DNA of 64,000 nucleotides from Amphimedon queenslandica (Eukaryota; Porifera; Demospongiae; Haplosclerida; Niphatidae). Below, piece after piece: positions 55,211-64,000 of this stretch. The translations under genes were made by a program, and so were the position numbers. The stretch is taken from contig NW_003546244.1 in NCBI RefSeq assembly GCF_000090795.2, positions 95,639-159,638 of the forward strand, given 5' to 3'. The stretch's first letter is position 1; each line of letters begins with the position of its first letter. The notes beneath the pieces are model-generated. The model was not told where the DNA came from and searched no databases. It saw nothing but the letters and a program-made list of their open reading frames with translations.

Positions 55211-58200
55211 TTAAGCAATATACTCGTATATACCAGTATTCTCTTCATTCCTTCTTATGTAATCACGTTCTATTAGACTCTCTATCCTCTTCTTTAGATC
55301 TGAGGCCTAAAGTAAGAATGCGATTAAGTGGATGTGTTTACTCTAACAGTTGATTGATACTCCATTAAACAACTTAAACAAAAATGCTAGTACTGCAATT
55401 ATTTGTCGGAGCATCTCATTTTTAATATGAGGTAAATTGACATTATGACTACAGTGGCAATTATACAAATGAAATAACATAATAATAATAATAATAACAA
55501 TAAACCTGACCTACATGTACATGTAACATTACTATATACATGTAATTGTGTTATTAATTAAATAATAACAATAATTGCGTTTGTTTTCTTATAATTATTA
55601 TAAAGAGCTACATGTGTACTGTACAATACAATGTACAATGANNNNNNNNNNNNNNNNNNNNNNNNNNNNNNNNNNNNNNNNNNNNNNNNNNNNNNNNNNN
55701 NNNNNNNNNNNNNNNNNNNNNNNNNNNNNNNNNNNNNNNNNNNNNNNNNNNNNNNNNNNNNNNNNNNNNNNNNNNNNNNNNNNNNNNNNNNNNNNNNNNN
55801 NNNNNNNNNNNNNNNNCCACCACTCCATGTACAGTATGTACATTGTACATGTACAAGTGCCTTTACCTGGTACTGTCTATCTTGAAAAACCCTCTCGCTG
55901 GTTGCTATGTTTTCAGATTGCTAATGATCAATACAAGTCAGAACTGTACGTGTAGAAGGAGACAACTTACAGTTTCTTTCATTTGAATTTGATTAATTTT
56001 AATACGGAATAGCTTGTGCTTGAATGATCGATTAAATGTAAAGACATCTGTATCATTTACTTCAAAACTCTTGGGGAGTGAAAAGAGAGAGAAAAGAGAT
56101 AAAAGATGCACAGTACATGTACATGTATGTCAAATTTCATCAAACATAATGGCAAGGATAAAATTCTTATGTTTTCAACACACATACATGTAACATGTTC
56201 CTATGTTGTGTAGAAAGTTTGAGTTGGTTCTGATCAAAATTGAATTTTATAGTTGCCCAAAAATTGGGCCAAAGCTCCTGTACTATTCCAATCAAATTTG
56301 GATTTTTAAAAAATTTTAAAGGCTCCATGTGCTATAAAGCAGTTCATCAAGCAAGCTTTTAAACTCACTTAGCATGCTTTGTGGAAAAGCCAGTGTACAT
56401 GTACATGTACATGTACATGTACATGTACATGTACATTGTGCATACAGTACCTTTGGCTGCTTCAATAAAATTCTTGATACTTTATTAAGAGCTAATGACT
56501 GTAGAGTTCTTTTAAGTTCTTCTTCAACTACAATTTGAATTTGAGAGAAATGAGAGTACAAACAAAGGAGGGAAGGTGGGGGAAGAGAATACATAAAAAT
56601 ACACAAAGTACGTGTTACATGTACTGACTTATTCCTGTTGCTTGACTAATGTAAGAATATGTTAGCTGGTCAGTGTCATTATACAAGAGAAGGACTAGCC
56701 CTTGAAATAAAGACACTTGCAATTCTTTATCAGCCTAGGGGAACAAAGAGAATGTAGAGATAACAGAATCTTTTACATTACAAGACTTGTTTGTTGTACT
56801 AGCTTAGTTGCAATTCTGCAGACAGTATAGTACTGCATGTGTACCTGATCAAAGGAGACTCTTAGTACACAATTAGCTAACGAGTGCTGCCATTGGAGCT
56901 TCCTTCCACTGTGCTTGCGTACATAGAAATCTTTAAATACATCAAGATAAAAACCCATCTATGGTACATGTAGTAAGAGCCAGGAGTAGATGTAATAGAG
57001 AAACGTCATTTAGGAGGAGAGAAAGAGAAGGAGAAGGAATAAAATAAAAAGTATAATCGTACAAACTAACTTCTGGTGGTAGTAGAACTTCCATTGGTGT
57101 GTATGTAGGCCAGTATCCCATAGTTAAGACATTAACAGATAAATCAATAGATCCAGAGACTCTCTTGGTAGTTGATATATGCTACAGTACATGTACATGT
57201 ACATGCACATAAAATGATAGCCAATGATTGATGTACATGTGAATTTGTGTGTTTGTATTACTTGTTTAAAGCTTGACATCATTTCTCTCGATAACTCAAT
57301 GTCTTTAAACATTCCTTCAAGTTTACTTGTGAAATTGGGTCCACACTCTATAATAGTTAGACATAACAGGCAATGATGTCAGATGATGTCATCTGGTGTC
57401 ACCAATTACCTTGTTTTAGTTTCAAGAGCATAGATTTCTCTGCATCAAAGGATGCACTCTTTCCTAATAGAAGACGCTTTGCCAAATCCTTCTTATAAAA
57501 TGCTTCAAAAACATCTTTCCCTATACACAGAGTCCAATAGCATGCTGTATAATGGGTACGTGAAATACCGTGTATGTATCTGAAGAGAACCATCACTCTG
57601 TCTAATAATCTATCAAGCTCCTCATCAGACCATTCCTTATTACCAGATCTCAGTTGTGTATCAACATACTTTGCTGGAAAACAAGTAACAATAATAAGAG
57701 TCTACATTGTACATGTACATGTAATTGTATGTTTTAATTCTATCATGCAGTCTCTCTTCTCCCTCTCTCTAAACTGACCCACAAGTTCAGCTGGTTTATT
57801 CTGCCTCCTGTTGATGACGTTCTCAAAAGAGTCCTATAAGTACACGTGTACATGTACGTGTACAAGTAAAACATGATGTGATTGATAATAATATTGACAC
57901 ATACTCTAACAACTTGATGGAATTTATTTTCATTCTGAAACGATTCTTGAATGATTTTCTCAACTTTGTCTTTTAGCTCCAACAGTTCCTGCACCATTTG
58001 CTTATCTCTCTCCTGATCGCTTACTATAGCAATCCCTGATTTCTACATAAAAATATGAAAAATTATTTGCTATAAAAGTTGATTTCACAACTACACATAA
58101 TGTTGTGATGCCATTTGACTGATTTGGCTCACAATCCATATGTTTAATCTACTACATACGACTTGTTGATTGTTTTTACCTTAATATATCCTCCAAATGC

Positions 58201-60178
58201 TATATGAAGCAATGGTATTCCATCCTTGAATCGTCCAAAGAACTGATAGAGAAGGATAAGCTCATGATATCTGTTGGCTTCAAGCAAGCTCTCAAATCCT
58301 AAAAGACAAAAAATTTCATGCTATAAAGTTACAATCACTTCATCTACCTTTGTCTAAAATTTCTTGCAAGTGTTCTCCGACCAATTGCTTTTCAACACAC
58401 AGGATTAATGGCTTCCTGTAATGTAATGTACATTTACATGTAGAATTAATTCAGTGACATACTTTGTTGTTTTATGAAGATACTGAATGAGCCTGTCATT
58501 CTCTTGAGAGAGACGTTTATCAATATGACTCAAATAATCAGGTAACTACATGTACATACAAGAAGTGGGAGACAGACATACATGTACATGTACATAATGT
58601 ACATGTACATGTAAATGCACACTAATAGTAAAAATGATACTAACAGTGAACTCAGAATCTCGCATCATTCTAAGTGACTCGTTATAATAAAGTTTCTCTG
58701 TCTCCTTTAGGAATTCCAACTCAAAGACACCTTGATAAAGCTACAGCAGAAAAAAAGAAAACATTAGTCCTCGATCAATGTACATGTACATGCAAATGTA
58801 TTATTTAATCTTTTGTACCTGTAAATCAACAAACATTCTTAATAAACTTTTCAATAGGGTGCGATCAGCACTCTCCCCACATCTACATGAGCAGTCACTA
58901 ATGGAGGTCAGTATCCATTGTAAATATTCACCTTTCTCTGTGAATGGCTGCCAGTATGCCTCTAAGGATACGGTCCCTGATCTTTGGCTGGCTAACAACA
59001 TCACCAAACTGTTCAAGAGCCATCTCCCTAGAAAAGGAGAGAGAGGGATGAACACCATGCATGTATGTACATATAAGATAAATTATCATATTTATCAGCT
59101 ACAGTACCAGATAGCAGGAAGAGTTTGATGAGGAACAGCAAAAGTTCTGTCAAGATATAAAAATATACTCCGTATCATTATCTGCAAAGAAGAAAACAGG
59201 ATGAAAGACATGATAGTAAAATAAAATCTGTACCATTTGACGACAGAATGAGACCCAGACTCTGTCAATAATAATCATATACGAGCCTTCATCAACATTA
59301 TCCCTAAAGGAGGCGGGAGAGAGAGAGAGAGAGCAAGCACATATACACCTGATCAACAACAATACGGTAACTCAATACTCAACTGATTAAATTCCGGTAA
59401 ATGTACAGACATGTGTTCCTGACACTCTGTCTTAAGATTCCCGTACAGTTCAGGGGCTAGCCCGTGAGAGCAGGAGTTTTCCACTGCTAAATACAGTTCC
59501 TCCAGGCTATAGCATATCGGCTGGCTGGAGTGAATAGCTTCAATGGCCTTCTTTAATTTGGACCAAGCTTCCTTGCAATATTCCATAGGCTGAACATCAG
59601 CTCGAGCTGTGCACAAAGAAATGAGGTGTTATATACACTGTATACGTATATTTTTTGATTGTTACCTTTAAGATTTTTTATGACAATCTTTTTCGGAGTG
59701 CCCGACTTTTTCATTCCATTGGCCACGCCCCCACCACCTCGGGTCGCATGACCGTGTAGCGATATCTTGTGGTTGGACTCAACAGGAGCACTCACGGAGC
59801 GATTGGGAGATGCCCTAGAGTCCATATCATGTACCTACGCATTGTAAATACAATAAAAGAGCATCATTAGAGAATATTAGTACATAATACAGTGAGCATT
59901 AAAATAGATTGTCACATTTTTCTACTATTGTTTTTATGTACCTCTTCAGTTGTTATGCTAGTCTTGTGATGGTTATTGTGTTGGTGATGATTGTTAGAGG
60001 ACAAGGGGAAATTGATTTTCTGTTGCTTGCTGGGTGGAGGTGTGGTCACACTGCTCTCGCGACGACGTCTCCTTTTCCTTCTCTGGACTCTCTGGGTATC
60101 AGCTGATGATGATGGAGTATCTTGAATGTTTGATGATGAGGCAGTGGTTACCCCGTTAGTGGTAGAGCTATGAGACAT
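55211..60178 (-). CDS. CUL4: Cullin-4 (CRL4 ubiquitin ligase scaffold), one exon lost in assembly gap
   Basis: Scaffold of DDB1-RBX1 ubiquitin ligases in nucleus and cytoplasm (family knowledge). Visible exons 5' to 3': 59942-60178, 59666-59834, 59366-59606, 59234-59303, 59108-59181, 58932-59027, 58819-58882, 58645-58740, 58463-58545, 58348-58415, 58180-58298, 57905-58042, 57779-57833, 57569-57673, 57410-57520, 57262-57347, 57071-57181, 56845-56958, 56629-56734, 56451-56527, 55971-56069, 55867-55920, 55211-55306: 822 residues. The N-terminus is CUL4B-like, with a basic NLS-like [10 protein letters not shown]. Diagnostic cullin text: [56 protein letters not shown], and end [16 protein letters not shown]. 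The piece between RQYQ and ASDLKK (about 33 residues with the neddylated lysine) is absent and must lie in the N stretch. Intron 58883-58931 is only 49 nt. Confidence 0.95.
55642..55816. other. Assembly gap, 175 Ns
   Basis: Run of N. The flanks (55308-55641 and 55817-55866) contain no cullin exon, so the missing CUL4 exon is inferred to be here. Confidence 1.
56145..56345 (+). repeat. Degenerate unit of the ~180-bp intronic repeat
   Basis: CATGTTCCTATGTTGTGTAG, AAAGTTTGAGTTGGTTC and CTCCTGTACTAT, in plus orientation within a CUL4 intron, followed by a long TACATG run at 56396-56436. Confidence 0.65.
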
Positions 60179-60535
60179 ACAGCAGAGAGTGGGTAGTGAA
60201 GAACAGTGAGGGAGGAAATCGCGTTGATACGGTGAGGTGAGAGTTAGGGCTCAGTCTTTGATTATTTCTTTATGGAGTCCCAGTGTGTCTAGTTCCATTA
60301 GAGGCTTATCTTGCTCCTTCTTGTCTTGTATTAGGCCCTCCTGTCAATAACAGCTTGGTGGTATGTGTGCATCCATTAGATAAAAGGAGGAGGGGTTTTA
60401 TAAATAGACCACGCCCCAAAACACCGTTTACTCCAATGTCTTTGTAAATCTCCGTGATATTACAGTAGATCTAATGAGAGAAGTTTACGGAAAAGAAATT
60501 CGTCTCTAACCACGCCTTTCTACCACATCCATAAA
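60179..60535. promoter_or_regulatory. Shared divergent promoter of CUL4 and the rhodanese gene
   Basis: 357 bp between start codons; less AT-rich than surroundings. Contains CCACGCCCC/ACCACGCC motifs and TTTATAAATAGA (60398-60409), a possible TATA-like element for the rhodanese side. No other gene fits here. Confidence 0.55.
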
Positions 60536-61212
60536 ATGGCTGCTAGACTGATCCTCCACAGATCATTTTCAAAAGACATATTTCGACTTATTGCGATTGC
60601 AGCAACTGTTTTACCAACCAGGCAATATTCATCAACATCTGTTTTACAAAGATGTGACCTGAAAAAGCCGATAAAGGCCAATAATGTTTGCAAAACTAGT
60701 ACAAAATACTGGTACTTCACTCCTTCATTAAAGTACTCAACAGATCAAGATATTGAGCTTACCTGGGTCGATGTTGGTAGCACAGAGTTAAAATCGATGC
60801 TGGATAGTGGGGATATTCAACTCATTGATGTGAGGGAGCCTCAGGAGCTAATCGATGAAGGGATCATCCATGAAAGTGCTGTAAATGTCCCACGTAAGTT
60901 ACATATTTTTGAATTTAAAAATAATGATAAATATGATTTCTAGTCGGTGATGTTAGTGAAGCTCTTACAATGACTAATGAGGAGTTCATTGCTACATATG
61001 GTGCACCCAAGCCATCGGTAGAAGACAACAATGTTGTGTTTCATTGCAGATCTGGTATTAGGAGCAGGACAGCAATGGCTCTTGCAAATGAAATAGGATT
61101 TAAAAAGTAAAAAAAGCAGCGTTAATACGTCCCAATGATTTATTTTTGTCACAGAGTCAGACATTATTATCCTGGTCTCTTGGGCTGGAAAGAGTTTCAG
61201 GGTTCAAGTTGA
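60536..61212 (+). CDS. Rhodanese-domain sulfurtransferase, probably mitochondrial
   Basis: Single-domain rhodanese (thiosulfate sulfurtransferase type). Exons 60536-60893, 60944-61106, 61155-61212; 579 nt, 192 residues. The first ~60 residues are rich in Arg/Ser/Leu with few acidic residues (MAARLILHRSFSKDIFRL), like a mitochondrial presequence. The domain runs from about residue 80: LIDVREPQELIDEGIIHESA, then VVFHCRSGIRSRTAMALA with the catalytic Cys in the HCRSGIRS loop, then YYPGLLGWKEF. A six-residue loop suggests a sulfur-transfer rather than phosphatase role. Resembles TSTD-type proteins, but I cannot name the orthologue. Its 3' end converges on the LRR gene, 107 bp away. Confidence 0.88.
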
Positions 61213-61319
61213 ATAATTGAAATTAAATTCTGTATAATACACAACATATAACATTATTGATTTGAAGCAAAAGGGTTTTGATTATAATAGCGGCCATATT
61301 ATATTATTTTTCATTTTTT

Positions 61320-62922
61320 CTAAAAAGAGACAAAAGCCACAATAATTTTATTATATCCATGTACATGTTGCATTACTTTCTTCTTCTTTCCTTTTCCTTT
61401 CTTCTTGCCACCAGCAGTACCAGTCAGCTCCATTAGCTGACTAAAGACATCTGTACACATCCTGTTTGTGAGTCCAACCTTTATAGCTGGCAGGCCAACT
61501 ATTGTAACACATATTGATTAATTTTGTTGGTGTTTTTCTCAAAATAGTGTCAATTACTTTCTTTCCTTTGTTGTAATGTTAGCATTAGTTCTCGAGCAGC
61601 TGCGTCTCCTATGAGGTTTCCCTCTAGTCTCACTTCTTCAATGCTCTTGCTCCTTGCCAGCCACCTTTAAGCAGAGATTAGAAGTTGTGTATTCATAGAA
61701 GATGCACATGTACATGTACAGTATATACCTTCCCAGTATTTGCATGCACATAATTGGTGCAAATACTCCTCCTCTTCCACATCCGTCAATCTCATTATCC
61801 TGCAAATAAAGTTTTCCTAAAAGTGGCATGGATTCGCTTGTCTCTGCTACAACAGCCAAGCAACTGAGTAGAGCTTGTACTCCCCTGCTCTGTAACGTAT
61901 TTCCTTGGATTCCAAGGTGTCTTATTTGTGATGCTGATATTAATAGTCCTAAAGGTTCTCCGCATTCAGGAGTCATGTGACAATAGTTTAAATTAAGAGA
62001 GAGTAAAGTCAGACAGTCCTTTAAATTTTGACAAAGAACATCAACAGCATCTGCACTTAGCCTATTACAAATGAAAGACGCATAATTATTATGCATAATA
62101 TACATCATTCATTGCATACCTATTGTAATCTAGTGTTAAATGCACAAGTTGACTTTTTACAAATGATCTATTAAGCAAATTAAGCAGCTGGTATCATGAT
62201 ATCAATGTGTACCTTGATAATCTTTTAATGCCCCAAGTAGTAGGATAATTCCCAGTTAAATCCAACACTCTAATTTGAGTGCCAACAGGGCTGGCCATAA
62301 ACAGTGCCTATAAAAGGAAAGTGGCCCAATTTACAGCATTAGAATAATGGAACAAGTGCTAGAGATGATAAAGAACTAACCAAAGACACTAAATCCTCTT
62401 CAGCAAGTGGCATGTACCACAAATGCAAGCATCGAATGTAATGATACTTCACTTCACCAAAACAGCGAAGTAATGGCTTTAACTTGATTTTAGGTGACAT
62501 TGTACTAGCTACAGCTGGCACTGCTGGAGCCACTTCAGGAGCAGTTGCTGGTCCAGTCACACTTGGGCTGCTTCTCTTTTTAGCAACGACACCTTTAGAG
62601 CTAGAGCTAGGAGCAACTGTCATTCTCTGAGATGCAAGTGGGTCAAGAATAGCCTGTTACAGGTGTATTACTACACTTTAAAACTATGAGAGTAATGTAT
62701 AATTATTACTTTAGATAAAGGTTTCTCCTCTTCTATGCATTCCTTGAGACTGCTGACTAGGTAAGTTCCAGTTGAGCTTTCTTCTTTTGCACATGTTGAA
62801 GTGTATAGTTTAAGTAGGTCTTTTGTCTTCTTGATCATTTCTAGTCTCTCTTCATCATTCTGGCCTTTCTTCTTCCCTTTCTTTCCGCCTTTCTTCTTTC
62901 CTCCTTTCTTCTTCTTGGGCAT
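61320..62922 (-). CDS. Leucine-rich repeat protein (ribonuclease-inhibitor type) with lysine-rich ends
   Basis: Exons 5' to 3': 62710-62922, 62381-62653, 62213-62307, 62120-62152, 61729-62061, 61558-61664, 61320-61498; 1233 nt, 410 residues. It begins with a Lys/Gly run (MPKKKKGGKKKGGKKGKKKG), has an Ala/Pro-rich stretch, then RI-type LRRs: IRVLDLTGNYPTTWG, LVHLTLDYNRLSADAV, LSLNLNYCHM, IRHLGIQGNTLQSRGVQALL, LGKLYLQDNEIDGCG, IEEVRLEGNLIGDAAA. A second Lys cluster (GGKKKGKGKKKKV) is near the C-terminus. No NACHT or enzymatic domain. Orthologue not recognised. Lysine-rich starts are common in ciliary LRR proteins, but that link is a guess. The start at 62922 is the first ATG in frame with the basic run. 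Confidence 0.85.
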
Positions 62923-63073
62923 GTCAGTCTTGTCTTGCTGTTTGACGATGTTGTTATGGTGAGCAGCTCCACCCAAACTACGTGGGCGCGCGGCGAGCAC
63001 TAAGAGGGTGTGGTCACAATAAATAAAAAATGGTGGATCGAGCAAAACCCGCGCGCCCGCGCATTTTTATGTG
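62923..63073. promoter_or_regulatory. LRR gene 5' flank
   Basis: Less AT-rich than its surroundings, with CGTGGGCGCGCGGCG and CCCGCGCGCCCGCGC (two GC-rich blocks). Probably the LRR gene promoter and 5' UTR. Confidence 0.45.
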
Positions 63074-63256
63074 GTTGCCAAGCTATTGTCGCTAAGTTAC
63101 TGTTGCTAAGTTACTGTTGCCAGGTTATTGTTGCCAGGTTATTGTTGCTAAGTTACTGTCGCCAGGTTACTGTTGCTAAGTTACTGTTGCTAAGTTACTG
63201 TTGCTAGGTTACAGTTGCTAAGTTACTGTTGCTAGGTGACAGTTGCTATGGTTACA
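63074..63256 (+). repeat. 14-bp minisatellite, 13 copies
   Basis: Unit GTTGCTAAGTTACT with variants GTTGCCAGGTTATT and GTTGCTAGGTGACA. 183 bp equals 13 units. Because 14 is not a multiple of three, its open frame (LLLLSYCC-type) is a by-product and not a gene. Confidence 0.95.
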
Positions 63257-63504
63257 ATTTCTGCTTCGCCCACACAATAAATTTTTAATTATTTTTTACT
63301 AATTTTTATTTATTTTTTAGAATAAAAATCAAGTTGTTTATTGATTTTTAAAATAATTTTATTATCCTTTCATAACAATAATTTTTTATTATTTTTTGTT
63401 GTTTATTATTTTATTTTATATTTTTTTGTTTTGATTAATTTATTTTAATTTAATTTATTTTTATTGATAATTTTATTATTATTATTATTATTATTATTTA
63501 TTTT
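63257..63504. other. Extremely AT-rich low-complexity DNA
   Basis: Almost only A and T (TTTTATTATTTT-like text), leading into the satellite. No gene. Confidence 0.9.
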
Positions 63505-64000
63505 AATTTTTAAATTTAATTTTATTTATTTAATAAAATTATTTATTAAAATTACTAATAATTTACTAATAAATTACTAATAATTTATTAATAGATTACT
63601 AATAATTTACTAATATTTCATAAATAGATTACTGATAATTTACTAATAAAATACTAATAATTTATCAATAGATTACTAACAAATTTACTAATAAATTACT
63701 AATATAGATTACTGATAATTTACTAATAAATTACTAATAAATTATTAATAAATTACTAATAATTTACTGATAAATTACTAATATTTCAAAAATAGATTAC
63801 TGATAATTTACTAATAAATTACTAATAATTTATTAATAAATTACTAATAATTTACTGATAAATTACTAATATTTCAAAAATAGATTACTGATAATTTACT
63901 AATAAATTACTAATAATTTATTAATAAATTACTAATAATTTACTAATAAATTACTAATATTTCATAAATAGATTACTAATAATTTACTAATAATTTACTA
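63505..64000. repeat. AT satellite: 11-bp unit in 88-bp higher-order repeats
   Basis: Monomer about AAATTACTAAT / AATTTACTAAT (11 bp). A marker variant, ATATTTCAWA followed by AATAGATTACT, recurs at 63781, 63869 and 63957, exactly 88 bp (8 monomers) apart; an earlier one is at 63613. The array runs off the window end. Confidence 0.9.

Noticed and set aside
55575-55955. Open frames spanning the N run, on both strands
   Set aside because: Ns cannot be translated; the flanking sequence on the plus strand is antisense to CUL4 exon 55867-55920.
63010-63207. Plus-strand frame with repeated LLLLSYCC peptides
   Set aside because: It is only the translation of the 14-bp minisatellite; no start context, family or splice support.
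63505-64000. CRISPR-like array
   Set aside because: Repeats are contiguous with no unique spacers, and the genome is eukaryotic; it is a satellite.

Overview
The window looks like nuclear DNA of an early-branching animal, most likely a demosponge of the Amphimedon type. I infer this from AT-rich DNA, very short introns (many 45-60 bp), genes packed end to end, abundant TACATG microsatellite in introns, and protein families that are animal-like (TRIP12, MED4, SAP130, group I PAK, NME8, CUL4) but diverged from vertebrate forms. There are no prokaryotic features. The species is an inference, not something read directly.

Layout, left to right: (1) 1-12219 (+) the 3' part of a TRIP12 HECT ubiquitin ligase, 40 exons, 1349 residues in frame. 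(2) 12791-18549 (-) an aldo-keto reductase in 8 exons. (3) 18671-29777 (-) Mediator subunit MED4 in 8 exons. Its 7.5-kb intron 6 holds an opposite-strand gene (24188-26952, +) encoding a RING / TRAF-zinc-finger / coiled-coil protein with two C-terminal RRM-like folds and a triplicated 133-bp exon-intron unit. (4) 30517-35529 (+) SAP130, a Sin3/HDAC corepressor subunit. (5) 36493-43422 (-) a group I p21-activated kinase. (6) 43816-47368 (+) NME8 (TXNDC3), thioredoxin plus three NDP-kinase domains. (7) 47544-53591 (-) a secreted protein of ten CCP/sushi modules fused to a tyrosinase-like domain that has lost nearly all copper-binding histidines. (8) 55211-60178 (-) CUL4, whose neddylation-site exon falls in a 175-bp assembly gap. 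(9) 60536-61212 (+) a mitochondrial-looking rhodanese. (10) 61320-62922 (-) a ribonuclease-inhibitor-type LRR protein with lysine-rich ends. From 63 kb to the end there is a 14-bp minisatellite and an 11-bp/88-bp AT satellite.

For every gene I assembled exons from GT-AG (twice GC-AG) boundaries. Summed exon lengths are multiples of three and the joined frames are open, which strongly supports the models; splicing itself was not observed. Gene pairs alternate divergent and convergent: MED4/SAP130, PAK/NME8 and CUL4/rhodanese share short head-to-head promoters, while TRIP12/AKR, SAP130/PAK, NME8/CCP-tyrosinase and rhodanese/LRR converge with 3' gaps as small as 107 bp. There is no evident single pathway; ubiquitin ligases (TRIP12, CUL4, the RING gene) and transcription cofactors (MED4, SAP130) dominate.

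Introns carry several non-autonomous elements: a dispersed ~180-190-bp tandem repeat built around a CTGTACTATAGTACAG palindrome, a 720-bp foldback element, a TTA-flanked PIF/Harbinger-like MITE, two TA-flanked MITEs and others. I saw no tRNA, rRNA, CRISPR array or virus-like element.
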